DNA of 64,000 bases from Ruminococcus flavefaciens. Lineage in GTDB: Bacteria; Bacillota; Clostridia; Oscillospirales; Ruminococcaceae. The stretch spans positions 569,803-633,802 of the forward strand of contig JAMPAU010000001.1 in the NCBI GenBank assembly GCA_023667045.1, written 5' to 3'. Below are positions 32,491 through 42,339 of this stretch, in pieces (the stretch's first letter is position 1; every line of letters begins with the position of its first letter). The translations under genes and the position numbers were made by a program. A model generated the notes under the pieces. The model did no database searches, was not told the origin of the DNA, and saw only the letters and a list, made by a program, of their open reading frames with translations.

Positions 32491-32786
32491 TATCTGTACG
32501 TTATTTTTGTGTGTTTGGGGAAAACGCCGTCAATTTTACCTTTGAGGTGTGCCGGTACTGAGACAGCTTTAAGGTTTACGCAACCAACGAAAGCATATTT
32601 TCCTATACTGGTCACGCTGTTAGGAATTTTAATAACTTCAAGATTGTCACATTTGTAAAAAGCCATATCTCCGATAGTAATTACTTCGGACGGAATGATT
32701 ACTGATTCATTCGGGTTGATAAGGTCAGATTTGTATTTTATAAGAATATTATCTTTTATTTCAAAATCCATAATATCAGAATCCAT
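32490..32786 (-). CDS. short BspA-type leucine-rich repeat protein
   Basis: A 98-residue protein with about two and a half TpLRR units (VIIPSEVITIGDMAFYKCDN, then IPNSVTSIGKYAFVGCVNL) between a short start (FEIKDNILIKYKSD) and a short tail. It is much shorter than the 507-residue paralogue and lacks the helical C-terminal domain. It has no signal peptide. It starts two bases after the solute-binding protein gene on the same strand, so it is the last gene of that operon. Confidence 0.8.
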   Translation of the reverse strand: MDSDIMDFEIKDNILIKYKSDLINPNESVIIPSEVITIGDMAFYKCDNLEVIKIPNSVTSIGKYAFVGCVNLKAVSVPAHLKGKIDGVFPKHTKITYR

Positions 32787-32788
32787 TT

Positions 32789-34411
32789 TTATTCAGTTAG
32801 GGCTTTACGGCGGTGTACTTCTTGTGTAAGGTCATCGAAATAAGCCTGAGGGTTGGCTTTTCCGTATTCTTCAACATATTCTTCCCACATTGTGTCAAAG
32901 TCCTCACTCATGACTATTCTCGGCAGATAATGGTGCTTTAAGTAGTCAATTTGTTTGAGTGCTTTTCCGGCTTCAGAGTTTTCATCGGGGGAGTAGCTCC
33001 ACATAGGATACCATGGAGAGTTTTCTTCTGCCTCATTAAGCATTTCAACGTATGTCTGTACTCCGTAAGCGTCAAAACATCTTTTTACATCGTCGGAACG
33101 GTTTTTATAAAACTCGCCGGGCTGACAGCTTGGGCAGTATGCATTTTTATTGTCTTGATTCATGCCGAAATAGTACGGAAAATAGTTGTACAGACATATG
33201 TGTTTTTTAGCATATTCGGAGTCTCTCCATTGTTTAGCCTGTTCTTCTGTTTGATAGAAAATTCCGTCGCTGTCCACTTCATAGTCAACGCCCTCCACAC
33301 CCCAGAAACGCAGTGTAAGTATTTCGGGGGAGAGCAGGTCGTCAATGAATTGCAAAGCACCTTCAATATCGGTACAGCTGGTGGTTACTCCGAGACCGGA
33401 GGAATCATTAAAAGCGGCTATTGAGTGATATTGTCCTTCAATGCTTTCGTCAGCGGTAATACTCAGTGGTATATAGGTGCATTCCGGTGGAAGATTAGTC
33501 ACAGCACCGTTAAAGTTCCAGTTCTGGTCAACCATGCCGAGAACGTTTCCGGTAGAGAGTTTTTCATAGTACTGGTCGCTTGTAAGCACAAAACATTCGG
33601 GGTCTATAATGCCCTTGTTGTATTCCTCGTTGAGTTTTCTGAACCATTTTTCAGCGGTAGGAGAGAGGTTATAGTCCATTGCTTCAAGTGTATCAGTATC
33701 TACTATGCAGTTGCCGTCATTGGGATAGCCGTCAAGGAACATAGGCGGATTATCGAGACTAAAGAAATATGAATCGTTGGCGAGAATCTCATAGCCTATG
33801 TACTCTGTACCGTCAGAGGCAGTCGGGTTTGCTTCAAGGTAATCTTCTATTAGGTCAAAATATTCGTCAATGGTGTTTATTTCCGGATAGCCTGCCCATT
33901 CAAGCACACGCACTTGAATCCAAAAAGCCTCATCGTTGTGGTTAGTGGCGGTATCATGACCGTAACAGCTTGAAAACAGCGGTATGAAGTATACGTGACC
34001 GTCTTCGGAGCGTATTCTGTTCCATTCGCTTTCAGAGTAGAGATTTTTAATATTGGGGTAGCTGTCCCAGTAGTTATCAAGCGGGATAAATATATTTGCA
34101 TTCATGAGCTTGCGACAGTTTTCGCCGTCCGGCACAAGAAAGTCCGGATATTTGTTTGATACCATCATATCACTGAAAACCGCTGACATATCTTCCTGTT
34201 CTTTCAGCCATGTTTCCTCGCACATAGCACCAGTTTTTTCAGCAATAATCTTTTTTATATCGTTGTCTTTGCTGAGGGCGTTTCCTCTTGCCCCGAAAAA
34301 GCTTGTATATACTCTTATCTCCTTTTGTTCTTCTTCTTTTTTTCCGCATCCGGCGGAAGAAAACATCATGATTCCGGATAATGACAATGCAAGTATTTTG
34401 TTTAGTTTCAT
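32789..34411 (-). CDS. extracellular solute-binding lipoprotein (family 1, LplA-like)
   Basis: A 540-residue protein with a lipoprotein signal (SSAGC at ~18-22, then GKKEEE). The family 1 binding-protein fold shows in KYPDFLVPDGEN, FIPLDNYWDSYPNIK and ANPTASDGTEYIGY. Such proteins deliver sugars to ABC importers, but no permease or ATPase gene is present here. Instead it follows a sensor-like membrane protein and a GGDEF protein. I infer a signalling role, with ligand-loaded protein contacting the sensor. ATG 34411 is chosen over the GTG at 34420 that overlaps the upstream gene. Confidence 0.85.
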   Translation of the reverse strand: MKLNKILALSLSGIMMFSSAGCGKKEEEQKEIRVYTSFFGARGNALSKDNDIKKIIAEKTGAMCEETWLKEQEDMSAVFSDMMVSNKYPDFLVPDGENCRKLMNANIFIPLDNYWDSYPNIKNLYSESEWNRIRSEDGHVYFIPLFSSCYGHDTATNHNDEAFWIQVRVLEWAGYPEINTIDEYFDLIEDYLEANPTASDGTEYIGYEILANDSYFFSLDNPPMFLDGYPNDGNCIVDTDTLEAMDYNLSPTAEKWFRKLNEEYNKGIIDPECFVLTSDQYYEKLSTGNVLGMVDQNWNFNGAVTNLPPECTYIPLSITADESIEGQYHSIAAFNDSSGLGVTTSCTDIEGALQFIDDLLSPEILTLRFWGVEGVDYEVDSDGIFYQTEEQAKQWRDSEYAKKHICLYNYFPYYFGMNQDNKNAYCPSCQPGEFYKNRSDDVKRCFDAYGVQTYVEMLNEAEENSPWYPMWSYSPDENSEAGKALKQIDYLKHHYLPRIVMSEDFDTMWEEYVEEYGKANPQAYFDDLTQEVHRRKALTE

Positions 34412-34412
34412 A

Positions 34413-35966
34413 TTAATCACTCATTTCTGATTTTATAGTTATGCACAAAGTAAATTTATCTTTGGTTTTTATTTCTGCGGATACCCTGTTTTCAAGGCAG
34501 TGCATGATACGCAGATAGGGATTATAGGGATTTTTATGACTGAATGAGTATTCGTCTGATATATTGCTGTCTTCAAATATAGCGTTAAGTTTGAGTATTT
34601 TAGGTTGTTCCTGAACAGCACTGCTTGTGAACGTAATATTTGTTGTATTTTTGTTGTGTACTATGCTTACGGAAAGGTCACTGCTGTATAAATCTTCTGC
34701 GATAAGAAAAAGCGAGTATGCAGGAACTTTCATGTCTGACGTACCGGAGCAGGTTATATTATGTGTGATACGGCGTATATGTTCTGTTTCAGTTTCAAGG
34801 GGGATATTTTCGGGGTATTTTCTATAAATATCCGGATATTTTTCAGATATGTAAAGTTCAGCGTCAAGTTTCATGGCAGTGGCGAAAAGTTCATTGTACT
34901 GTGAACTTGTCTGTATGACTTCTTCTTTTTTACGTCTGTATACGCTGTGGGTCTTTGCAAGCTTTTCAGAGAACTTTATACACATATCAAGAAGTTCGCC
35001 TATTTCGTCCTTGCCGTTATCGGTAAGATTAAGGCTGTTTTCATTGATAAGCACTTCAGTTGCACGCCTTATACGCCTTTTCATATCGGCTGTAAAAAGC
35101 TGTCCGGCGGTAATCATTAAAATAATTACGGCGACAAATATTATAATACAAACAATATTTTCGCTGAAAAATTCTTCTATAGGTTTTCTGTATTCATATG
35201 CATAGTATTCAATGTCAGCAGTATAGTAATTTTTTATATAGCATTCAAAGTCTGGGTTTATATCGGTGTTTTCCAGTGTAATATCCGGAATATTGCTGTA
35301 TATCAGAGAACCGCCGTTTATTATGTAGAGTTTGCCGTTAAAATCCAGCGAATCACAGTAATCAGTGAGAAGTTTCATATTTAGGTCAAGTTTCAGACAG
35401 CTTTCGCCTGTTTTCAGGTTCTGAAAATCAAGACGGCGTATTATTGAGACTACATTTGTTTCCTTGTCAATGTATAGTATCATGGGTTTGTTGAGTTTTT
35501 TGTATTCGTGATACCAGTCTGTATTAAGTACAGGAGTGAATGAGCTTATATTTCCTCCGGTAAGTATAGTAGGATTTTCAGTGTATACAATGCAGTTGTT
35601 TATTATGTTTGTTTCGGCTATTGTAAGAGGATTACTGTGCTGTAGGCTGTAAAAAGCGTCATAGTATTCTCCCGACGAATCGTATTCATCATTAAGGAAA
35701 CTATATATATTTTCGTTGGTATATATGCTTTTTGCTATAGCTACACCGCTTTCAATAGTCATTTCCATAAGCTGTTCTGAGGCTGTTACAATGGTTTTCT
35801 GCATTTCTTCATGCTTGTTTTCCTGTGAGTTATACACGCTTGTTATCATAGCTGTAATAACTGCAACTGAAGATATTATTGAAAGTATATATATAACAGC
35901 CGATTTTGTTTTGAATTTCAAGTCAGAAATTATTGAAATTTTTGGTTTGTTTATTATTTTTTTCAA
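34413..35966 (-). CDS. sensor-like membrane protein with extracellular domain
   Basis: A 517-residue protein. It has a membrane helix at ~23-43, an extracellular sensing region of ~220 residues (INNCIVYTENPTILTGGNIS, LDFQNLKTGESCLKLDLN) resembling Cache-type two-component sensors, a second helix at ~270-292, and a HAMP-like and coiled region (RRIRRATEVLINENS, then DEIGELLDMCIKFSEKL). The C-terminus looks like a decayed histidine kinase: I see no phospho-accepting H-box and no clear N, G1 or G2 ATP-binding motifs. It may act as a partner for the GGDEF protein 15 bases upstream. Confidence 0.7.
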   Translation of the reverse strand: MKKIINKPKISIISDLKFKTKSAVIYILSIISSVAVITAMITSVYNSQENKHEEMQKTIVTASEQLMEMTIESGVAIAKSIYTNENIYSFLNDEYDSSGEYYDAFYSLQHSNPLTIAETNIINNCIVYTENPTILTGGNISSFTPVLNTDWYHEYKKLNKPMILYIDKETNVVSIIRRLDFQNLKTGESCLKLDLNMKLLTDYCDSLDFNGKLYIINGGSLIYSNIPDITLENTDINPDFECYIKNYYTADIEYYAYEYRKPIEEFFSENIVCIIIFVAVIILMITAGQLFTADMKRRIRRATEVLINENSLNLTDNGKDEIGELLDMCIKFSEKLAKTHSVYRRKKEEVIQTSSQYNELFATAMKLDAELYISEKYPDIYRKYPENIPLETETEHIRRITHNITCSGTSDMKVPAYSLFLIAEDLYSSDLSVSIVHNKNTTNITFTSSAVQEQPKILKLNAIFEDSNISDEYSFSHKNPYNPYLRIMHCLENRVSAEIKTKDKFTLCITIKSEMSD

Positions 35967-35981
35967 ATCAGATTACCTCCG

Positions 35982-37265
35982 TCAGCGTTCGGGCATATTC
36001 AGAAGATTTTTCAGTTCAGCCTTTTTGGAATACATATTTTCCTCAGCCTCTGTGAGAAGTTCGTCGTATGAGTACTCGCCTTTTGCATAGGAATATCCAA
36101 ATGACAACGCACATTTTACGGGGTCGGAGTCTCTGTTTAGGATAAAAGGAGCGTCCGATTCTATTTTTTCAATAACTTCATCTATTTCACGGAATGTGCA
36201 TTCAGTCATCACCATGAGGAACTCATCACCGCCCATTCTGAAGCAGTAATCATTCTGTCCGGTAAGTTCCTTTATGTACTCTGAGGCTCTTTTGATTACC
36301 ATATCGCCTTTTTCATGACCCAGCGTGTCATTCATAAGCTTGAGGTTATTAACATCAAAGTAAATAACGCACAGCGAACCGCATTTTTTGAATACAGGCA
36401 CCATATTCTGATAGCACCGCTTGTTTAAAGTCTGTGTCATGCCATCATGGTTAGCGTCGTATACAGCTTTTGAGAGGTTTTCAACGTTGCTGTTTATGCT
36501 GAGGAGCATTTTTTTGAGTTCACTGCCAAGCTGACCTATTTCGTCGTTACGGTCTTCGGCGAAAGCGTCCGGATTTTCGATTACAGCCTTTTGATTATCA
36601 TTTGTAAAGTTTCTTGCAGTTTCAATGAATATATTGATAGGCTTGAAAAGTTTCTTTTTTATGTACATATTGAAGAAGACAACTAAGGCGATTCCGATAG
36701 TCATTGCAAAAATATATGCTATAATGGCATATAGTATATACTTTCTGTTGAAAGGTTCATTTACTTCAACTATTATATATCCGGCTATCTTGTCTTCCAC
36801 TGTTCTCAGGGGCTGAAATACGCACAGGGTCTTTTTTCTGTATGCAGACCATGCATTACGGCAGTTTATGAGTTCGGTTTTTACAGAACTTATATAGCTG
36901 TCGTATTCGAGACGGTTGCCGAGTTCACTTCCGGCGGTATCATAGATGTAGTTTCCGGCGGAATTGCTGAAATTTACAAGGGATATTCTCTGTATAAAAC
37001 TGCTGTTTTTGTTCTGATAGTCAGTAAGAGCTTTCTGTACAGAGTTATAGCGGTTGTTTGTAGTGCGGATAGTAAGAAATTCTTTTGCCTCGTCAGCGTC
37101 TATTACAGCCTCTGCAAAATCAACGGCGGTGTCCGCCATGCTTTTCTGATACTTCCGGCTGAGGAAAGTCATACAGAGAACAGAAAAAACAAGGCTTAAT
37201 CCTATAAAAAGTGCTGTAATTATCATCATTGAGGACGTTATACTTTTCTGAATAGATTTAGACAT
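35982..37265 (-). CDS. membrane-bound GGDEF protein (probable diguanylate cyclase)
   Basis: A 427-residue protein. It has a membrane helix at ~12-34, an extracellular region of ~130 residues, a second helix at ~180-203, a HAMP-like segment (NDEIGQLGSELKKML), and a GGDEF domain (~265-420) starting DANHDGMTQTLNKRCY with an intact active site RMGGDEF. It should make cyclic di-GMP. The inhibitory RxxD site is not seen at its usual place. It is first in an operon with the sensor-like protein, the solute-binding lipoprotein and the LRR protein, and is divergent from a GGDEF-EAL gene. Confidence 0.9.
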   Translation of the reverse strand: MSKSIQKSITSSMMIITALFIGLSLVFSVLCMTFLSRKYQKSMADTAVDFAEAVIDADEAKEFLTIRTTNNRYNSVQKALTDYQNKNSSFIQRISLVNFSNSAGNYIYDTAGSELGNRLEYDSYISSVKTELINCRNAWSAYRKKTLCVFQPLRTVEDKIAGYIIVEVNEPFNRKYILYAIIAYIFAMTIGIALVVFFNMYIKKKLFKPINIFIETARNFTNDNQKAVIENPDAFAEDRNDEIGQLGSELKKMLLSINSNVENLSKAVYDANHDGMTQTLNKRCYQNMVPVFKKCGSLCVIYFDVNNLKLMNDTLGHEKGDMVIKRASEYIKELTGQNDYCFRMGGDEFLMVMTECTFREIDEVIEKIESDAPFILNRDSDPVKCALSFGYSYAKGEYSYDELLTEAEENMYSKKAELKNLLNMPER

Positions 37266-37304
37266 TTTATATACTCCGTTCCGGTGTGTGATTTATACAA
37301 TTTA

Positions 37305-37333
37305 ATTTTACCTCAAATTATTAATTTTGTCAA
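37305..37333 (-). promoter_or_regulatory. promoter of the GGDEF-sensor-binding protein operon
   Basis: Minus-strand TTGACA (37328-37333), 17-base spacer, TAAAAT (37305-37310). Confidence 0.8.
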
Positions 37334-37435
37334 TAAAACCAAAGAAATCCCTCTGCACAGTAATTGTAAATTTTTTGTGTTGCACTTTAAACAATATGCA
37401 CAAAATCATCTTTTTGAGAATATCAAAACTCAGCG

Positions 37436-37464
37436 TTGACAATTGATTTTTTATATGGTAAAAT
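37436..37464 (+). promoter_or_regulatory. promoter of the GGDEF-EAL gene
   Basis: TTGACA (37436-37441), 17-base spacer, TAAAAT (37459-37464). A TATACT follows at 37470. No cyclic-di-GMP riboswitch structure was recognised between the divergent genes. Confidence 0.75.
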
Positions 37465-37509
37465 TATGGTATACTATTGGATTAATAAGAAAATATAACG
37501 GGTGATAGA

Positions 37510-39813
37510 ATGAAATGGATTTATGTTTCAACTTTATATGGAGCAGTAATATTAATGCTGGTCTGTTTTTTTTACAGTATAGTAAAGCCTAAGAAGAATG
37601 TTCTTGAAAGAGCTATCCGCAGACTTATGCTGTGTGTAATATCGGCTGTTGCCGTAAATGCAACGGCGGTGCTTATGCCCACAAAGACCTCTGCATTTGT
37701 AATGTACGGCATATATTACTGCTGTACAGACGCTATAGGTATGGCACTTCTTCATTACGTCCGGCGGTATACCGGAATACGTTCAAAAAACCGCCATGAG
37801 ATGACAATAATGGGCATAGCCTCGATTGCGGACTGTGGGCTTCTGCTGAGTAATCCTTTCAGCCGGATTGTATATGACTGTACATTCTCGGCTGATAAGT
37901 ACGGCGGTTTCTGGCAGGTATCAGACAGGAGTTTTCTGTTTTTATGTCATCTTGTACTGCTGTATACTTTTATAATAGTATCACTGATTGCCCTTATCAG
38001 AAAAGCCACAGTAATACCAGCCGTTTATAAAATGAAATATGTCGGCATATCGCTTATACTCAGTGCGGTTATATTCTTCAATATGTCATTCCTTAATCTT
38101 AACTTCCGCTTTGACTATTCGCTTTTGTGTTATACGCTTATGGTTTTTGCGGTATACTATTTTACGGTGCTGTATATTCCGAGCGGTCTTATGGAAAAAC
38201 TTCTTTTTTTTACTATCGCCAATATGAAAGACGGCATTATATGCCTTGATATTGACGGCAGATGTGTACATTCCAACAAGAATGCCAACAACTACTGTGA
38301 CGCTTATAATAATCCGCAGGTGGTTGAACAGCAGGCACTTGAAATGTACAATGAAAATGTTCCGGAGGGCAGGAGTGAGTTTACATGGGAAACTGTAAGG
38401 CGGTATGAGGGCGAAATGCACCACTACACCATAGAATACAAGAGTATTTTCGACAATGCACGTCATTATCTGGGCTGTTTCTTCATTATACACGACCATA
38501 CGGAAGAAACAAATAAGTTTACAGCGGAAAAATACCGTGCTACCCATGATATGCTCACCGGAGTTTACAATAAGGAATATTTCTATGAAAATGTAAGCCG
38601 TATCCTTTCTGAAAATCCCGACAAGAAATATTATATAATATGCAGTGATGTAAAAAACTTTAAGCTTGTAAATGACATTTACGGCGTTGAGACAGGCGAC
38701 AGTCTTCTCATGAAAATTGCCGGACTGATAGAAAACGTCATGCCTGAAGACAGTATATACGGCAGACTTTATGCGGACAGGTTCGCCGTTTTTATTCAGA
38801 AAGAGCTTTTTGATGAGGAGAATTTTCTGAAATATATGAGCGAGATAGGTTCTGTTCCCGAAAACAAGGCTTTTAAGATACACATACACATAGGCATATA
38901 TGAAGTTAAAGACAAGTCGCTGAGGGTTTCAGTAATGTGCGACCGTGCGAATCTTGCAATAAAAACCATTAAAGACAGCTATCAGAATATAATCGCATAC
39001 TATGATAGTCATCTCCGTGAAGACTTCCTGAGCGAACAGAAAGTTATCAGCGAGTTTGAACACGCTCTCGAAACAAAGCAGTTTAAAGCCTACGTACAGC
39101 CACAGATTATGGCAGACGGCAGACAGATTAACGGCGGTGAGGTACTCGTCCGCTGGATTCACCCCACCGACGGCATGATTCCGCCGATAAGGTTTATAGA
39201 GATATTCGAGCAGACCGGTCTTATAAGCCGTCTCGATAACTATATGTGGGAACTCGCCTGTATTCAGCTTGCAAAGTGGAAAGACGAGGGAAGAACAGAC
39301 TATTACCTCTCTGTGAATATCTCACAGAAAGATTTCTATCTGCTTGATGTATATGCTGTAATGACTTCGCTTGTCGAGAAGTATAATATAAGTCCGGAGT
39401 GTCTGCACCTTGAAATCACTGAAACTGCCGTTATGAATAACCCGTCTGCACAGCTAAAACTTATTCAGAGACTAAGGGAATACGGCTTTATCATAGAGAT
39501 AGACGATTTCGGAAGCGGTTACTCATCGCTTAATACTCTCAAAGACCTTACGGCAGACGTGCTTAAAATTGATATGGGATTCTTGAAACATACTGAAAAC
39601 CGTGAAGAACGGAGCAAGACTATTCTCGGCATGATTGTTTCACTTGCAAAGTCTCTTGACATGGAAGTTATCACAGAGGGCGTTGAAACAAGGGAGCAGG
39701 TTGATTTTCTTACAGAGTTCGGCTGTGATATATTTCAAGGATATTTCTTTGCAAAGCCTATGCCGATAAGTGAGTTTGAAGAAAAATATCTGAGTACGTT
39801 TGTTGAAGTTTAA
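37510..39813 (+). CDS. 7TM-PAS-GGDEF-EAL protein, probable cyclic-di-GMP phosphodiesterase
   Basis: A 767-residue protein. The N-terminal ~215 residues hold about seven membrane helices (histidine-kinase 7TM-type sensor). A PAS-like domain spans ~225-345. A GGDEF domain at ~350-510 has its signature replaced by YADRF and so is probably catalytically dead. An EAL domain at ~520-765 has [37 protein letters not shown] and QGYFFAKP, all key metal and catalytic positions. It should hydrolyse cyclic di-GMP in response to a membrane signal. It opposes the diguanylate cyclase transcribed in the other direction. Confidence 0.92.
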   Translation: MKWIYVSTLYGAVILMLVCFFYSIVKPKKNVLERAIRRLMLCVISAVAVNATAVLMPTKTSAFVMYGIYYCCTDAIGMALLHYVRRYTGIRSKNRHEMTIMGIASIADCGLLLSNPFSRIVYDCTFSADKYGGFWQVSDRSFLFLCHLVLLYTFIIVSLIALIRKATVIPAVYKMKYVGISLILSAVIFFNMSFLNLNFRFDYSLLCYTLMVFAVYYFTVLYIPSGLMEKLLFFTIANMKDGIICLDIDGRCVHSNKNANNYCDAYNNPQVVEQQALEMYNENVPEGRSEFTWETVRRYEGEMHHYTIEYKSIFDNARHYLGCFFIIHDHTEETNKFTAEKYRATHDMLTGVYNKEYFYENVSRILSENPDKKYYIICSDVKNFKLVNDIYGVETGDSLLMKIAGLIENVMPEDSIYGRLYADRFAVFIQKELFDEENFLKYMSEIGSVPENKAFKIHIHIGIYEVKDKSLRVSVMCDRANLAIKTIKDSYQNIIAYYDSHLREDFLSEQKVISEFEHALETKQFKAYVQPQIMADGRQINGGEVLVRWIHPTDGMIPPIRFIEIFEQTGLISRLDNYMWELACIQLAKWKDEGRTDYYLSVNISQKDFYLLDVYAVMTSLVEKYNISPECLHLEITETAVMNNPSAQLKLIQRLREYGFIIEIDDFGSGYSSLNTLKDLTADVLKIDMGFLKHTENREERSKTILGMIVSLAKSLDMEVITEGVETREQVDFLTEFGCDIFQGYFFAKPMPISEFEEKYLSTFVEV

Positions 39814-39833
39814 TAAGAAAAGAGGAAAATATT

Positions 39834-41636
39834 TTGGCTAATCAGAAAATAAGAAATTTCTGCATAATTGCACACATAGACCACGGCAAGTCTACCCTTG
39901 CCGACAGAATACTTGAAAAGACGGAAACTGTCGCAGTGCGTGACATGGAAGACCAGTTGCTTGACAATATGGATATAGAGCGTGAAAGGGGAATCACGAT
40001 AAAAGCCCGTGCTGTCCGCCTGAAATATACGGCACAGGACGGTGAGGACTATATTTTCAACTTGATTGATACTCCCGGTCATGTCGATTTCAACTATGAG
40101 GTGTCACGTTCTCTTGTGGCTTGTGAGGGTGCTATACTGGTGGTTGATGCTTCTCAGGGTATAGAGGCACAGACTCTTGCTAACACCTATCTTGCTATTG
40201 AAAACGATTTAGAAGTAGTTCCTGTAGTAAATAAAATTGACCTGCCCTCTGCCGACCCCGAAAGAGTATGTGCAGAGGTCGAGAACGTTATAGGTATACC
40301 GGCTATGGACGCTCCGAAGATTTCCGCCAAAATGGGTACTAATATTGAGGAAGTACTTGAAAGAATAGTAACGGATATTCCCGCACCTCAGGGCGATACT
40401 GAAAAACCGTTAAAGGCACTTATATTTGACAGCTATTATGATTCATATAAGGGAGTAATCATATACGTCCGCATAAAAGAGGGTCGTGTCAAGGTCGGCG
40501 ACAATATACGGCTTATGGCTACAGGTGCGGTGTTTACGGTTGTGGAAGCTGGATTTATGGACGCTGACAAGCTCGTAAACAACGGCAGTCTCGAAGCCGG
40601 AGAAGTAGGCTATATATCCGCCTCTATCAAGAGCATAGGCGATACACGGGTGGGCGATACCGTCACTAACAATGACAATCCCTGCGACGAGGCTTTAGAG
40701 GGCTACAGAAAAGTCAATCCTATGGTATTTTCTGGTATATATCCGTCAGACGGTGCTAAATACGGCGACCTGCGTGACGCTCTCGAAAAATTACAGCTTA
40801 ATGACGCTTCTCTGTCTTTTGAGCCGGAAACTTCCGTTGCACTCGGATTCGGCTTCCGTTGCGGATTTCTCGGACTTCTCCACATGGAAATCATTCAGGA
40901 ACGTCTTGAAAGAGAATACAATCTTGATTTGATTACTACCGCACCGTCCGTTATATACAAGGTAACTCTCACAAGCGGAGAGGTTCAGTATATTGATAAC
41001 CCTACAAATTTCCCCGACCCTGCACTTATTCAGACTGCTGAAGAACCTATGGTTAAGGCTGATATTCTCGCACCGTCGGAATTTGTCGGCAATATCATGG
41101 AACTCTGTCAGGACAGGCGAGGAATTTTCAAGGATATGCAGTACCTTGACGACACACGTGTAAATATTCACTATGAGTTACCGCTTAACGAGATTGTTTA
41201 TGACTTCTTTGATGTTCTCAAATCACGCACAAGGGGCTATGCTTCATTCGACTATGAGATGCTCGGCTATGTGCCGTCAAAGCTCGTCAAGCTCGATATT
41301 CTCCTCAACGGCGATATTGTGGACGCACTTTCATTCATAATCCACACGGACAAGGCTTACGGCAGAGCAAGGAAAATTGCTGAAAAACTCAAGGAAAATA
41401 TTCCGAGACAGCTTTTTGAAGTTCCGATACAGGCGGCAATAGGCGGTAAGGTTATCGCACGTGAGACAGTAAAGGCTATGCGTAAGGACGTACTTGCTAA
41501 ATGTTACGGCGGTGATATAACACGTAAGAAAAAGCTCCTCGAAAAGCAGAAAGAGGGCAAAAAGCGTATGAGACAGTTAGGCACGGTTGAAGTACCGCAG
41601 GAGGCATTCATGAGCGTGCTGAAACTTGATTCATGA
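39834..41636 (+). CDS. lepA: elongation factor 4 (LepA)
   Basis: A 600-residue translational GTPase with P-loop AHIDHGKST (residues 13-21), switch ERGITIK, DTPGH (~80), NKID and the LepA-specific C-terminus ([45 protein letters not shown]). It back-translocates or remodels stalled ribosomes. The start is TTG 39834 behind AGAGGAAA, since the N-terminus [20 protein letters not shown] aligns with the family. It is followed by two small genes and hemW, a variant of the usual lepA-hemW linkage. Confidence 0.97.
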   Translation: MANQKIRNFCIIAHIDHGKSTLADRILEKTETVAVRDMEDQLLDNMDIERERGITIKARAVRLKYTAQDGEDYIFNLIDTPGHVDFNYEVSRSLVACEGAILVVDASQGIEAQTLANTYLAIENDLEVVPVVNKIDLPSADPERVCAEVENVIGIPAMDAPKISAKMGTNIEEVLERIVTDIPAPQGDTEKPLKALIFDSYYDSYKGVIIYVRIKEGRVKVGDNIRLMATGAVFTVVEAGFMDADKLVNNGSLEAGEVGYISASIKSIGDTRVGDTVTNNDNPCDEALEGYRKVNPMVFSGIYPSDGAKYGDLRDALEKLQLNDASLSFEPETSVALGFGFRCGFLGLLHMEIIQERLEREYNLDLITTAPSVIYKVTLTSGEVQYIDNPTNFPDPALIQTAEEPMVKADILAPSEFVGNIMELCQDRRGIFKDMQYLDDTRVNIHYELPLNEIVYDFFDVLKSRTRGYASFDYEMLGYVPSKLVKLDILLNGDIVDALSFIIHTDKAYGRARKIAEKLKENIPRQLFEVPIQAAIGGKVIARETVKAMRKDVLAKCYGGDITRKKKLLEKQKEGKKRMRQLGTVEVPQEAFMSVLKLDS

Positions 41637-41648
41637 GGAAATATCAGC

Positions 41649-41996
41649 ATGAGTATAATTTTTTATTACAGCATGACTGTTTTAATTTTTATTATATTGA
41701 TAATGGATATTATTGTTGCTGTTACGGCAAATGTCCGCAATGCAGGAAAATTAATACGCCATTTAAGGCATTGCGTGTATAGCATAACTCCGGCAATGTA
41801 TATTGTAATATCTCTGCTTATTGTGATAGCCGGAAAAATTTTTAATGCGGAATCTGTGGCTGTTCTGATGTCTGTATCGTTGTTGCTTTTAGGTTGCTGT
41901 ATAGCGTATGCAGAAAAATTCATTACACGCCGAAAAACTCAGAAAAAGCGTATTCCTGCCCGAAAACTCAAACCGCTTACAGAAAAGAAAGGATAA
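41649..41996 (+). CDS. small membrane protein, 115 aa
   Basis: A three-helix membrane protein (about residues 5-27, 50-68 and 73-93) with a basic tail (RRKTQKKRIPARKLK). There is no known motif. It starts 12 bases after lepA and ends seven bases before the zinc-ribbon gene, so it belongs to the lepA-hemW operon. Function unknown. Confidence 0.7.
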   Translation: MSIIFYYSMTVLIFIILIMDIIVAVTANVRNAGKLIRHLRHCVYSITPAMYIVISLLIVIAGKIFNAESVAVLMSVSLLLLGCCIAYAEKFITRRKTQKKRIPARKLKPLTEKKG

Positions 41997-42003
41997 AAAT
42001 AAT

Positions 42004-42339
42004 ATGAGTATATATAGTTGTCCCCATTGTGGAGAAAAAACGTTCAATCCGTTCACAAAGGCTATAGCCGGTCAGATGAACTCAAAAGGCAGACCGTGCA
42101 AGAACTGCGGTACACGCTGTGTCAACGGCAAAGGTGCTACTGTCTTCAATGCACTGTACAGTCTGATAGGAATTGTCGGAGTAGTCTATACCTATCTGCA
42201 CCCCGATAATTTCTCTGTCGGCGACGTGAACTATGAGGTATTCGTGGTTGTCGGAATCATTCTCTCAATGTTTCTTGTGCCGAGACTTGTCAACGCTTTC
42301 TGCTTTAAAATGGAGGAGGCTATAAGGCTTAACTACTAA
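42004..42339 (+). CDS. zinc-ribbon membrane protein, 111 aa
   Basis: Begins SIYSCPHCGEKTF with Cys-x2-Cys, then CKNCGTRC for the second metal-binding pair (residues ~5-40). Two membrane helices follow (~48-66 and ~76-95). The start is ATG 42004; longer in-frame starts run back into the preceding gene. Its stop overlaps the hemW start by one base (TAATG), so the two are translationally coupled. Such zinc-ribbon/2TM proteins have no known function. Confidence 0.75.
   Translation: MSIYSCPHCGEKTFNPFTKAIAGQMNSKGRPCKNCGTRCVNGKGATVFNALYSLIGIVGVVYTYLHPDNFSVGDVNYEVFVVVGIILSMFLVPRLVNAFCFKMEEAIRLNY

Noticed and set aside
37266-37509. Cyclic-di-GMP riboswitch between the divergent GGDEF genes
   Set aside because: No GEMM-type conserved core or paired stems were found; the region is explained by two promoters and AT-rich spacer.
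38086-38889. 267-codon minus-strand frame
   Set aside because: Lies wholly inside the GGDEF-EAL gene on the other strand and has no recognisable protein features.
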